A model generated the notes under the pieces. That model did not search any database and was not told the origin of the DNA. It saw only the letters and a program-made list of their open reading frames with translations. The position numbers were made by a program, and so were the translations under genes. This document shows positions 28,573 through 37,654 of a DNA stretch of 64,000 nucleotides, in pieces. Each line of letters opens with the position of its first letter. Position 1 is the first letter of the stretch. Source of the stretch: Desulfovibrionales bacterium (GTDB lineage: Bacteria > Desulfobacterota > QYQD01); the NCBI GenBank assembly GCA_028715605.1, contig JAQURM010000001.1, forward strand, positions 240,001 through 304,000. The letters are read 5' to 3'.

Positions 28573-29364
28573 AGTACCTCCCTTGGATTATCTACCTCAG
28601 TGTAAGACTCTCTTTAGCATATTTGACGATAGGAGATAAGAAAAATTCTATTATTTCCATTTTTAATTCACCTAACTTTATACTAAATTATTACTTAAAA
28701 CAAGATACCTTGGGCCATCATTCATTATTGTCCATTTTGGTTCTCTTCCACTTTGAGCTTACGCTGCTAAAACCCTAAGGCACTGTAATGTTACTTGTTG
28801 CCACTAATGACGGACGGCCATCGATGAACCCATAACAGGTGGGTGGGAAACAGGATAATGTGGTGACAATCCGGCGAAATTTGTGCTATAAGGACTTATA
28901 TTTGCCATGGACCACAAAAGGGACATGAAAATAGTTTCCCTTTTACCCCCCCCTTTAATAAAGGGGGGATGGGGGGATTATAAGGTGAAATCACAAACGC
29001 AAGCGCTGTATTGTAAAGGGCGAGGGATTCGCCTGGTGGGCAGGAAAGTTATGAAAGAGTGCCAGCCCGTTTGCAACGGGTTAAGGCTCCCATTAAAGAT
29101 ACGTACTCCCAGGCGTATCTTCGACCGGAGCGTACAAGAAGGAAGGGCTAGAGAGCGAAATTAAAGACCTGCCCCTTATTTGCGCCCGATTTTTAAACGA
29201 TCAACGGTGGGAATGGAGTTATGCAACGTAAGAAACAACGTCTATGATAAGAAAAGAGGTTATAAATAAAGAAGGCATAACGAATCACTTCACGAGATCG
29301 GAGGGAAACTGACCTGCCTCTCCGTGAGTTCAGGCGTTTGGCGTAATAAAAACTAGGAGTATGT
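28573..29364. other. Large intergenic gap at the left edge of the restriction-modification island
   Basis: 792 bp without a recognised gene. It contains a G-rich palindrome (28943-28980) and, at 29061-29120, two stacked hairpins: cccgtt-tgc-aacggg enclosed by gcc/ggc, and agatacg/cgtatct. A frame from 28907 reads through the palindrome and is not credible. The right part becomes AT-rich towards the restriction gene. Confidence 0.5.
28943..28980. repeat. G-rich palindromic repeat (REP-like family)
   Basis: ttacccccccctttaataaa and ggggggatggggggatta, same family as 25840 and 48917. Confidence 0.7.
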
Positions 29365-30423
29365 ATGTACAAAGACGATATCCTTAACCTAATTGAACAA
29401 TCCCCGCTGGAGATTGATACTGAAATACAAATAAGTGGACGCCCGCCGACGATGGCAAACTCTGAATTTCTTACAAACAAAGAGCAGGGCGACTGGGCAG
29501 AAAAAATTGTCTTTAAGGCAATCAATGAATACTCAAATGATTATTTTGCTGTTGAATATGGACGGTCTGAATCTATAGCCGCAGGTGATGATGGGTTTGC
29601 GGATTTCTACATGGAATATCAGAGTGAACTTAATGCTATAGGGAAGAGGCCAGATATACTGATATTTAAGGTCAGCGACTTTCCTGATAGAAGTATTGAT
29701 GTTGAAAATGATGAGCACATAAGGCGAGCGGTGGCTGCTCTTGAAGTTAGATCAAGCTCGTTTTTAGCAGGTAAATATGCGGCATTCATGCGAGGCAGGC
29801 AACAGCAGGCCATTAAAAAATGCACCGAAATTAGAAACGATATTATCAGCACTGATCTTAGCAATCTATTAAGGCGCAAAAACGAGACGATCTACAATCT
29901 TATATCAAATGCTACGGATGACACCTTTAGAGAATTAGACTTTCGGTGTCCCTCTTGGTCATTAACAAAAGAGTTGAGAGATTTAACAACATTATTGAAA
30001 GACATAAAAGAAAACATAAAGATATTGCATAAACGTGATTATTTAAGCATTACACCAAAGATGGAAGATATTGCTCTCGTCAACAGATGGATACAGCAAT
30101 ACAATGTCAAGCATTTCTATCTACAGGTATTCTTTGACAAGGCATATATAATATCCTTCAAAGATATTTTGACTTTAGTCTCAAATGATAACAATGATGG
30201 TAATAATTTCTCGATTGAGCGAGATGTAAAAAATCAAGGAAAAACCACAATAAAGATAAATGTACAAATTGGGAAAGAAGTTATTGGAAAGATTGATATG
30301 CCCGAACATAAATCCGCCATGAAGGAGTTAGATAGAGGCCGCTTGCTGTTTTATGTCACTTTTGAAGGTGGTAAAGGCTATCTTGATAACGAAATATTCG
30401 TACGTGATGTTATCAATGAATGA
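29365..30423 (+). CDS. AccI-like type II restriction endonuclease (probable)
   Basis: 352 residues. A PD-(D/E)xK-type core is suggested by KRPDILIF (D97) and ALEVRSSSFLAGKY (E127, with R129 in the usual lysine place). The overall pattern and its partner fit the AccI endonuclease family (GTMKAC cutters), as far as I can recall that family. Upstream, the start is ATG after actaggagt. The gene overlaps the next, a NPPY adenine methyltransferase. Base composition is clearly more AT-rich than flanking genes, a sign of acquisition by transfer. Confidence 0.72.
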   Translation: MYKDDILNLIEQSPLEIDTEIQISGRPPTMANSEFLTNKEQGDWAEKIVFKAINEYSNDYFAVEYGRSESIAAGDDGFADFYMEYQSELNAIGKRPDILIFKVSDFPDRSIDVENDEHIRRAVAALEVRSSSFLAGKYAAFMRGRQQQAIKKCTEIRNDIISTDLSNLLRRKNETIYNLISNATDDTFRELDFRCPSWSLTKELRDLTTLLKDIKENIKILHKRDYLSITPKMEDIALVNRWIQQYNVKHFYLQVFFDKAYIISFKDILTLVSNDNNDGNNFSIERDVKNQGKTTIKINVQIGKEVIGKIDMPEHKSAMKELDRGRLLFYVTFEGGKGYLDNEIFVRDVINE

Positions 30424-32011
30424 ATCAAGATATATAGATGAAACACCGCTTAATCACAGGAAAGATTACGGCCAATTTTTTACGCCACTTCTTGTCGCAA
30501 GACTTATGGCAAAATGGGTCATGAAAGGTAATCCGAAAACAATTTTAGACCCTGCATTTGGTTTAGGCGTTTTTTACGATGAAATAAAGAAGATAAACCA
30601 GAATAATCAAAGTATGTTTACGGGATATGAGATTGACAATCATATCATGACTTATCTTAATAATAGGAATAGTCCAAATCTTCGAGTTATAAATAATGAC
30701 TACCTCGAAGCTGAAGTAGGTTTATTTGATGGTATTATTTGCAATCCTCCATATATGAGATTCCAAAAATTTCTTAAGCGCCATGATATCTTACCAAAAA
30801 TTGAAGAAAAAATAGGTAAAAAACTTATTGGCTATTCGAACATCTCTTCTGTATTCCTTGTTAAGTCCCTAAAAGAGCTTAAAGATAATGCTAACTTAGC
30901 ATATATTATGCCTTTTGAATTTTTTAATACTGGTTATGGGAAAGAAATTAAGAAATGCCTCCTCGAGAATCATTTATTAAAACAAATAATAATCTTTTCA
31001 AATGAAAAAGAAATTTTTCCAGACGCTACGACAACGGTCTGTGTGCTTCTTTGTAGAAATGACGGAAAAGAAGAACCCATAAAAATAACGATTATCAAAG
31101 AAAATGAAGAAATTGATAAAATATCTGATGTGGGCAATTTTTATCAACATGAAATCATATCTTCGGCTTTGCCGTACAATAAAAAGTGGACACCTATTAT
31201 ATTATCACTATTCTCTGAACAAGAATCTCCAGGCAGTTTCTGTAAGTTATCTCTTTATGGTACGTTTACGAGGGGTATTGCTACTGGTGCAAATAATTTT
31301 TTTTCATTAACAAAATCAAAAATTGAAAAGTGGAACTTGGGAGATAATAATATTTGTAAGTGCATTACAAAAAGCTCTCAGATACGTAAAGCTATATTTA
31401 CGGAACATGATTTCAATAGACTGTACCATACGGATAAGCCTGTACGTTGTTTGGATGTAAAAGATCACGAGAATCAACAAATACGGAAGTATATAAGCGA
31501 AGGTGAAAAAATCGGTTATCACGAGAGGTATCTTACGAAAACGAGGAGTCCCTGGTATAAAATTGAAAGCAGAAAACCTGCTCCAATTCTATTCGGTGTT
31601 TTTAACAGGGGCCGCTTAAAAGTAATACGAAATTTTACAACCGCAATAAATTTTACTTGCTTCCATTCTTTTTATCCAAATATTTTTGGACAACATCTTG
31701 TGAACAAATTATTTGTATATCTACTAAGCGATATAGGGCAAAGGATAATAAAAATCAATAAACGAAGCTATGGTGATGAATTAGATAAATTTGAACCTGG
31801 TGACCTAAACGATAGTTTGTGTCCAAACCAAAAACAGTTTGAAATGATAAGTAATGAAGATGCTGAAAAAGTGATTGAACTGGCTAAGATCGATGAAAAA
31901 AAGGCAATTCAAATGAGCAACAATTTTATTGAAAAGATCATGAGTGCCCAACAAGAAGCTCCACCTGACCATTGTTCCGCTGCGCTTCACAGTGGGTTGA
32001 TTGAGGACTGA
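30416..32011 (+). CDS. Type II N6-adenine DNA methyltransferase, AccI-like partner
   Basis: About 531 residues. The N-terminal RKDYGQFFTPLLVARLMAKW, then motif I TILDPAFGLGVFYDE (SAM site) and the catalytic motif IV CNPPYMRF near residue 105 mark a gamma-class (TaqI-like) adenine methylase. The C-terminal half should carry target recognition. Starts at 30407 and 30416 are both possible; either overlaps the nuclease gene, so translation is coupled. It protects the host from the adjacent nuclease. Like it, the gene is AT-rich. Confidence 0.88.
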   Translation: MNESRYIDETPLNHRKDYGQFFTPLLVARLMAKWVMKGNPKTILDPAFGLGVFYDEIKKINQNNQSMFTGYEIDNHIMTYLNNRNSPNLRVINNDYLEAEVGLFDGIICNPPYMRFQKFLKRHDILPKIEEKIGKKLIGYSNISSVFLVKSLKELKDNANLAYIMPFEFFNTGYGKEIKKCLLENHLLKQIIIFSNEKEIFPDATTTVCVLLCRNDGKEEPIKITIIKENEEIDKISDVGNFYQHEIISSALPYNKKWTPIILSLFSEQESPGSFCKLSLYGTFTRGIATGANNFFSLTKSKIEKWNLGDNNICKCITKSSQIRKAIFTEHDFNRLYHTDKPVRCLDVKDHENQQIRKYISEGEKIGYHERYLTKTRSPWYKIESRKPAPILFGVFNRGRLKVIRNFTTAINFTCFHSFYPNIFGQHLVNKLFVYLLSDIGQRIIKINKRSYGDELDKFEPGDLNDSLCPNQKQFEMISNEDAEKVIELAKIDEKKAIQMSNNFIEKIMSAQQEAPPDHCSAALHSGLIED

Positions 32012-32044
32012 TTATGGACGCTCATTAGTTTAAGCGGAAGTAAT

Positions 32045-33122
32045 GGGGACGGAGTTAGTTTAATAGCTTAACCTCATTTTTCTTGGCAAATCGTTCACCT
32101 CGTTGGATAGCCTGGGACACAGAAGGCCGGCTGATATTGAAATACCGGGCCAGTTCCATTCCGGTAAGGCCGAGTCGCGAATGCCCTAGATAGCAGATTA
32201 ACCCCTTGGCATAGGAAAGATTGTTCGCCCGCCCTTTTTTCCGTATATCCCCAGGATCAACCGACAATATCTCGCAGACTTCGGTAACCAGACGTCCCAA
32301 GTCCCAGCCCTGCATTTTCGACTGCTCCCGGTGAGTCAATGACTCCTCCGCCGCTCGTAACACCGCATTGACAAAATTGCCATCCCCTAATATCCGTTCA
32401 TCGCCTCGCCAATACTCCCCAGCCCGTTTCAAATTCATCACTCCTTCCCAGCCACCGGCACTGCGGCGCAACCCGCCCCCGGTCAGCTCCTCCCGGCGGC
32501 CCATGGCAATGCCGTCCTTAACAAATTGTCGGTAACGGGATACGGCTTCTCGTTTCTTATCGCTGAAGCGAATGAGAATTTCTTCCCGATCCTGCCAACT
32601 CCTTTGCCGCCGTCCCAGCAATACCGCATGCCCGGACCATGGGTAGCGGTCAAGTTCATCCATGTCTTTGGCCATCCCCGCCCTGGCTGGATTCAGATGG
32701 ATATACCGTACCAGTTCCAGAAGGTATTCCTCCTCCTGGCACAGGATAGATTTGTAGCGGTTCTGAAAAAGATAGCCATGCCGTTTATGGCGACGGTTAA
32801 AGGAAATGGCATAGCCGGAAAGAACTTTCCGCATCAGGTCGCTCAACGGACGTTCGCCGGTTCGGATAAGGAGATGGAAGTGGTTGCTTAACAATGCCCA
32901 GGCGTAACATCGGCAACCAACCTCAGAGAGGGCCGTCTCCAGACGACGAAGAAAGTTTGATCGATCCATGTCGTCAAGGAAGATATCTTGGCGGTTCAGG
33001 CCCCTGACAATAACATGGTGGACTGCCCCAGGAATATCGATACGTTTGTGTCTTGGCATGCCTGAAGATATACAGACAAGGTACAGCGGTGTCAATTAAA
33101 TTATTAAACTAACTCCGTCCCC
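32045..33122. mobile_element. RAYT element bounded by perfect 19-bp inverted repeats
   Basis: ggggacggagttagtttaa at 32045-32063 is repeated exactly in inverse as ttaaactaactccgtcccc at 33104-33122. The two ends enclose one Y1-type transposase gene. The left arm covers the transposase stop codon. The element lies directly after the restriction-modification pair and beside a G-rich palindrome (33125-33163). Confidence 0.85.
32055..33059 (-). CDS. REP-associated tyrosine transposase (RAYT, Y1/IS200-like)
   Basis: 334 residues from the MPRHKR start. The Y1 domain shows GAVHHVIVRGLNRQDIF, the HUH metal motif in LLSNHFHLLI and the catalytic tyrosine region LLELVRYIHLNPARAGM. The C-terminal extension ends with a helix-turn-helix of DnaA-like type (LGLTGMELARYFNISRPSVS). 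RAYTs cut and move or multiply REP-type palindromes. The window has many REP-like palindromes that could be substrates. An upstream ATG adding 12 residues exists but lies nearer the inverted repeat. Confidence 0.93.
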   Translation of the reverse strand: MPRHKRIDIPGAVHHVIVRGLNRQDIFLDDMDRSNFLRRLETALSEVGCRCYAWALLSNHFHLLIRTGERPLSDLMRKVLSGYAISFNRRHKRHGYLFQNRYKSILCQEEEYLLELVRYIHLNPARAGMAKDMDELDRYPWSGHAVLLGRRQRSWQDREEILIRFSDKKREAVSRYRQFVKDGIAMGRREELTGGGLRRSAGGWEGVMNLKRAGEYWRGDERILGDGNFVNAVLRAAEESLTHREQSKMQGWDLGRLVTEVCEILSVDPGDIRKKGRANNLSYAKGLICYLGHSRLGLTGMELARYFNISRPSVSQAIQRGERFAKKNEVKLLN

Positions 33123-33124
33123 CT

Positions 33125-33163
33125 ATCCCGCCCCTTTTCTAAAGGGGGGTGAGGAGGGATTTA
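33125..33163. repeat. G-rich palindromic repeat next to the RAYT element
   Basis: tatcccgccccttttctaaa and ggggggtgaggagggattt, a slightly degraded member of the REP-like family. Confidence 0.65.
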
Positions 33164-33225
33164 AGCTTTTTAGTTGCCGGAGTAATATAAAATTGGAATT
33201 GACGTAACTTGAAGCGTCCGAACGC

Positions 33226-33738
33226 TTAGATTACCTTTAATATCAGCTCGTTAAGTCCCTTGCGTTCCGACGTCTGGTTGTGATGTGCGGGGTGGCCGAT
33301 GGCTAAAACCGCCATCAATTCCAGGTGCGAAGGCAGGGAGACTATTTCGCGCACCCGGTCTTTGTTCTTTAATATCTCTCCCAGCCAGACTGCCCCCAGG
33401 CCCTGGGCGTGGGCGGCCAGCAGCATGTTTTGTAAACAGGCCCCGATAGCCTGGATGTCTTTCACCTCATGGTACATAGCCTTACGGTCCAGGAATACGG
33501 CAACAATGACGGGCGCAGTCTCAATTATTGAATGGTACCGGGTTTGCCCGGCTATTTCTTCCTTTGTTTTTGAATCCTTGACCACAACGAAGCGCCAGGG
33601 CTGATTGTTCAATCCGGACGGGGCCCAACTGCCGGCACGGATTATTTCCATCACCTGTTGTTCGGCAACCGGCATAGGGCTGAAATCCCGTATGCTGCGC
33701 CTTTCGTAGATGGCTTTTAACACCTTATTGTTCATCAA
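33226..33738 (-). CDS. Nitroreductase-family protein
   Basis: 170 residues, short single-domain nitroreductase. Motifs: YERRSIRDFSPMPVAEQQV at the N-terminus (FMN phosphate site), RAGSWAPSGLNNQPWRFVVV near 34, GACLQNMLLAAHAQGLGAVW near 98 and VLAIGHPAHH near 148. FMN- and NAD(P)H-dependent reduction is expected; the natural substrate is unknown. It is cytoplasmic. Confidence 0.92.
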   Translation of the reverse strand: MMNNKVLKAIYERRSIRDFSPMPVAEQQVMEIIRAGSWAPSGLNNQPWRFVVVKDSKTKEEIAGQTRYHSIIETAPVIVAVFLDRKAMYHEVKDIQAIGACLQNMLLAAHAQGLGAVWLGEILKNKDRVREIVSLPSHLELMAVLAIGHPAHHNQTSERKGLNELILKVI

Positions 33739-33912
33739 AAAATCCCTTTTTTAACCACAGGGTCCACGGAGAAGATTAGCTTTTGAGCTTTCAGATTTCA
33801 GTCATCAGCTATGAGCCATGAGTTATAAACTATCTCTTATCTGTCTGCTGACTCTCGACTCCCGACTCTCCTGTCTCCTGTTTTCTGACTTCTGACCCCC
33901 GACTATTTTTTG

Positions 33913-34755
33913 TCAGCGCGGAAAGACCCCGACTACCAAAGGGATCCTGGCCTGGAGACCTTTTAGACTAAGCTCTCCGGTATAATTTGACATCTGGTAT
34001 CCGTAGTGCGTGTAATTCAGACCTGCGGTTCTGATACAAAGCTCAGCCGCCATGCCGCCGTCTAAGTTTAAGGCATGTTCAATATCCAACGGCAATTTCT
34101 TTAAGAAGCTGGCCAGATCGTAGAGCGTAAAGTACGTCTCTTCGGTATGTACTACAATTACGCAGCCATCTTTAGTTGTACAGATAGCCGTGCGGCTGGC
34201 CCTGAGATCGCTCTGATTTACCCGAACAGTGCCATTTTTATCTATAAGCATGGGGAAAGATTGCAACCCCTGGCTCCAGGGCAGGTTGTTGACCGCCGGG
34301 CTCATCTTCGTCAGGTCAAGGATTGCAACCTGCGGTGAATTATTTTTTTGGGGTTCTGCCACAAACATACCCTTCATGTAGCGATTCCGGACATGGCCTT
34401 TAATCTGACCGTCGCTTATAATTAAGCCGCACGGGTCGAAGTTCTCGCGGAAGTAACTTCCATTAAAGATAACACTGGCGCCCGTGACCGCCTGCCACTT
34501 TTCTATAGTCTTGACGTTCTTATCATGCAGGACCCGGAATCTGTTCTTCTTTGGGTCTAATTTAACAAAAACCAGTGTTTCCGCCTTTTGTCTTTCTTTA
34601 TAGATATCTACTTTCGCAAACCAAAGGCCGGGCCCGATTTCTTGATAGTTAAGCGGGGTATAAGTAACGGGTGACGCCGCCCAGGTGGTTCTCAGGAGTA
34701 AAACGACAAGCAAAAAGCAAGCGGATAGAAAGATGGAATATATGCGTCTTGGCAT
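33913..34755 (-). CDS. Exported phosphodiester glycosidase-like protein (NAGPA domain)
   Basis: 280 residues with a signal peptide (IFLSACFLLVVLLLRTTWAAS). The rest is a NAGPA/DUF2233 domain: VIFNGSYFRENFDPCGLIISDG near 95 and ALNLDGGMAAELCI near 228 are typical motif regions. Relatives remove GlcNAc phosphodiesters or bind muropeptides; the role here is not known. It stands alone upstream of a terminator shared with the next gene. Confidence 0.87.
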   Translation of the reverse strand: MPRRIYSIFLSACFLLVVLLLRTTWAASPVTYTPLNYQEIGPGLWFAKVDIYKERQKAETLVFVKLDPKKNRFRVLHDKNVKTIEKWQAVTGASVIFNGSYFRENFDPCGLIISDGQIKGHVRNRYMKGMFVAEPQKNNSPQVAILDLTKMSPAVNNLPWSQGLQSFPMLIDKNGTVRVNQSDLRASRTAICTTKDGCVIVVHTEETYFTLYDLASFLKKLPLDIEHALNLDGGMAAELCIRTAGLNYTHYGYQMSNYTGELSLKGLQARIPLVVGVFPR

Positions 34756-34820
34756 GGGTAAGTTTATAATACGCAGGGAGGGGAGTTGTCAATTCAATAG
34801 ATTTGCTTTGCAGAAACGGC

Positions 34821-34845
34821 AAAGGGTGCCTTGATGGCACCCTTT
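34821..34845. terminator. Hairpin terminator between outer-membrane protein and NAGPA genes
   Basis: aaagggtgcc-ttgat-ggcaccctttaa is a 10-bp perfect stem with a five-base loop and A/T tails on both sides. It lies just after the 3' end of the minus-strand beta-barrel gene. Confidence 0.8.
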
Positions 34846-34874
34846 AATCAGGCGGGTAATTGTGTATCTGTGGA

Positions 34875-35708
34875 TTAAAAATAATGCGTCAGGGCCGCGC
34901 CCAGGCCATAATCCGGGCTGCCGTCAGACAGGCCTTTTACAACATAAACCGAGGCCTTGTTATCGTTATCAATAACGTACTCCCCGCTTAAACTGATTTC
35001 TAACGGGCTGTCAGATTCGACCGAAGCGCTTTCTGCGGCGTAGATAGAAACCGAACCTTTAAAAGCGGTAGTGCACTGATGGCTTACGCCGGCCATCATA
35101 GAGAAGAAATTATCCAGGTCTATCCCGCCGGGTGATCCGATGATATTATACTTTGCATTTCCAAAGAGCGTCCATTTATTGATTCTTTTGTCCAGGCCAA
35201 CGCCTAAACAATAATCATATTCACCTGTACCCAGGCCCTTTTCCTCATCGGCGGTAGGAAACTTGATGCTTGCCAGGGCATAGACGGCCGGTCCCTCGGA
35301 CGTCTCTCCAAGTACTGTGTAACTTCCGCCGAGGCAGATGTCTCCAAGGCCGCTGTGAGAGACGGTGTCGATATACTGTTCCGTAATTTTGCTTTTACCT
35401 CCGGTCAGGTTTTTCTTCACGCGGATTGGTTTGCCGGCTACGGTGACGGCAGTGCTGGCGCTCTGGTGTATATACGGGATGCTGAGATAAAAATCCCATA
35501 GTCGGCTGGGTGAATAGCCGAGGGTAAGGGGTACGGTATATGTATCCGTGTCTGTGTTTGTCCCATAATCGCCGGTATAAAAGTTAAAACCGATCTCAGC
35601 GTATAGTTCATCGGTAGTTGAAGTCTGCCCGTAGGTTATCCCGCTTCCGCAAAAAAGAATCGCTGTTGCCAGCCCTACCACCAGCCATAATCTAACGTTA
35701 TGAGTCAT
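34875..35708 (-). CDS. Outer-membrane beta-barrel protein (MetA-pathway/transporter-like)
   Basis: 277 residues. A signal peptide ends near GSGITYGQ. Alternating strands follow (WDFYLSIPYIHQS, GLGDICLGGSYTVLG, VYALASIKFPTAD, DYCLGVGLDKRINKWTLFGN), and the last residue is phenylalanine (LTHYF), both marks of outer-membrane barrels. The GLGD and FPTG-like segments recall the MetA/phenol-pathway transporter family. Cargo unknown. Confidence 0.78.
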   Translation of the reverse strand: MTHNVRLWLVVGLATAILFCGSGITYGQTSTTDELYAEIGFNFYTGDYGTNTDTDTYTVPLTLGYSPSRLWDFYLSIPYIHQSASTAVTVAGKPIRVKKNLTGGKSKITEQYIDTVSHSGLGDICLGGSYTVLGETSEGPAVYALASIKFPTADEEKGLGTGEYDYCLGVGLDKRINKWTLFGNAKYNIIGSPGGIDLDNFFSMMAGVSHQCTTAFKGSVSIYAAESASVESDSPLEISLSGEYVIDNDNKASVYVVKGLSDGSPDYGLGAALTHYF

Positions 35709-35861
35709 GCCTTTCTCCGTTAATCTGAATTTGTATTATCGAAAGATTAACCACAGAGCACGCAGTCGTTCGAGTCGTTCTATCGCTCCGCTCGTTTGAA
35801 CGTTAAAACGTCTCGAACCTTATTTCAGACCCAACCCCTGACTCCTGACTTCTCCATTCAA

Positions 35862-36515
35862 TTACCGTCCCCGGCCGTGACCTCCACCGCGTGGGACGGA
35901 GGGAGAGCCGGTTTCTACCCTGTTTTCAATCTCGTTACGTATTTGATTCCCCTTCTGTTCTTTGTTGCAGCTCTTTTCCCTTAACCGTTCCCTGGTTTGA
36001 GTCTTTTCCCGTACCTGCTGCTTTCCCTTTTTAGCATAGTTGCTTGAAAAACGGTCCGTCCGGCCGCCGACGAAGGTGCCGGTGCTTTTCATTTCCCTCA
36101 CCACCGGGCCAAGTTTGACCCCTAGATCCTTGGCTACTACCCCCCAGCCGGTAATTCGGTCGCCTTTGCTTCTGAGGTCTAATACCTTCTGATATGCGGC
36201 GTCATAAGTGGGATAGGTTGCCGGATCTTTTTCATATAATTCGGCAGCCAGGGCTCCGGCTATCATGGTCTCTCCGTAGCCCATTTTTAGATCCCGGGCG
36301 GCTGTGACCGCTTGAGAAGGCTGTTTTGACCCCCAATTTTCGAAAACCGTGTTTATCCTTACATTGGTTTCTGTACTTCCGCCCGACCCTGTTGTCAACT
36401 GGTTTATTCGGCCCGCCTCGGTTCTTAGTTGCGTCTCCTCATCTACAGCCCTTGCTGTAAATGACCATAAAAGCGTTAACGTCAAGGTTAATACAATAAA
36501 ACATACCCTTTTCAT
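35862..36515 (-). CDS. Exported basic protein of unknown function
   Basis: 217 residues with a good signal peptide (CFIVLTLTLTLLWSFTARA). The middle is helical (MGYGETMIAGALAAELY, SKGDRITGWGVVAKDLGVKLG). The tail is rich in Arg, Lys and Gly (GGGHGRGR) and has no known domain. The next gene on the strand is also a short exported protein, so both may act in the envelope. Confidence 0.72.
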   Translation of the reverse strand: MKRVCFIVLTLTLTLLWSFTARAVDEETQLRTEAGRINQLTTGSGGSTETNVRINTVFENWGSKQPSQAVTAARDLKMGYGETMIAGALAAELYEKDPATYPTYDAAYQKVLDLRSKGDRITGWGVVAKDLGVKLGPVVREMKSTGTFVGGRTDRFSSNYAKKGKQQVREKTQTRERLREKSCNKEQKGNQIRNEIENRVETGSPSVPRGGGHGRGR

Positions 36516-36580
36516 AGACTTGCCTCCTTTGTTAATTTTTTTCTTCTGACTCCTGGTTTCTGACTTCTGTCTCCTGATCG

Positions 36581-37045
36581 CTAATCTCCGTGCCTCCCGT
36601 GTTTATGTGATTTATGTGTCTTTTTGGAGGCTTTTTCGTGTTCCTTCCAGTGCTTTTTTAATTGTCCGTAAGGAATCCTTTCATGGCCTGGAGGTATATG
36701 CCTGTAGTCAGGCGGCACGTGTACAATTGCAGTAGGCACGGCACGGCGCGCGATGTGTCTCCAAGGCCCGTTATAATGAGTAGCCCGATACCAGCGCTCC
36801 CGATATGGCCTGTACCAATAGCCGTGATGAAAGAAAATGTCCACTTCAATATCCGGGTCGAAATAGACCGGAGATCCCGGAATCATGACCACGGCGGGCG
36901 GCGCCGAAATGACAACCGACGGGAGAGGCAGGCCTATGTTGACGCTGACATCTACTTCAGCGCGGCCTTTGGCCGGATAAAATAAAAGAAGGGACATAAT
37001 GATGAGACCTGAACCAAACATAAAACTTTTTTTTCTAACTGTCAT
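36581..37045 (-). CDS. Small exported His/Tyr/Trp-rich protein
   Basis: 154 residues. A signal peptide (FGSGLIIMSLLLFYPAKGRA) is followed by a proline-rich beta segment (VSVNIGLPLPSVVISAPP), then the aromatic core FHHGYWYRPYRERWYRA and a Lys/His-rich tail. This layout is common in small exported proteins annotated as YXWGXW- or DUF-type; function unknown. Confidence 0.75.
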   Translation of the reverse strand: MTVRKKSFMFGSGLIIMSLLLFYPAKGRAEVDVSVNIGLPLPSVVISAPPAVVMIPGSPVYFDPDIEVDIFFHHGYWYRPYRERWYRATHYNGPWRHIARRAVPTAIVHVPPDYRHIPPGHERIPYGQLKKHWKEHEKASKKTHKSHKHGRHGD

Positions 37046-37281
37046 AATAGCTCTCCTTTTGGATTATAGTCTGTCTAAAATCAGCGGCTTGTTTTTTTAA
37101 AATTCGACGTTAAATTATTAAAAAGGTTTACCGGGTCAGGCAAAAATAAAAATGCTAAACTTTTTTCTTGCATTGGCCGTAAAAATCTTATAACAAAAAG
37201 CGCTTTGGAATATATTAAAAACTACCCGGCAACAAGGACAGATAATTGCACGTTAAACAAACACATAGAGGAAAGAGGCCT

Positions 37282-37608
37282 ATGCAGTGTGATCGGCTAA
37301 AAAAGCTGGCCAGGGATTGGAGTGACCAAATAGTCGAGGATGCCCTGGCGCCGGCTAGAATGGTAGAGTTTGCGATTCGTCATATCAAAAGTTGTCCCGT
37401 TTGTCAGGCAGACCCAACGGTTAGCATAGAACAGACCAAGGTAAGAAAGATGCTCGCGCCTTTTATAAGCGCCCGGGATCCGCAGAAGGCAGCGCGCTTT
37501 GAAGATATACTTGCCATTTACGCCTATGCAGGTTATGAAGAAGAGCCGGAGACTGAAGAGAAGATACCTGAAGAAGAAATAGAAGAGGTTGAAGAGGAAG
37601 AAATCTGA
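37282..37608 (+). CDS. Small protein with HxxxCxxC motif and acidic tail
   Basis: 108 residues from an ATG preceded by gaggaaagagg; a TTG 36 bases upstream is less likely. FAIRHIKSCPVCQAD resembles the zinc-binding HxxxCxxC of anti-sigma/zf-HC2 proteins. The last 30 residues are nearly all acidic (EEEIEEVEEEEI). No membrane segment is present, so it is not a typical anti-sigma factor. It may be co-transcribed with the NifX-like gene 46 bp downstream. Confidence 0.65.
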   Translation: MQCDRLKKLARDWSDQIVEDALAPARMVEFAIRHIKSCPVCQADPTVSIEQTKVRKMLAPFISARDPQKAARFEDILAIYAYAGYEEEPETEEKIPEEEIEEVEEEEI

Positions 37609-37654
37609 TTTGTGACGCTTAGTTAAAATTTTGTGCAGGAGGTTTAACTTAAAC

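Noticed and set aside
28907-29164. 85-codon frame upstream of the restriction gene
   Set aside because: It reads through a G-rich palindrome and the stacked hairpins; no recognisable protein.
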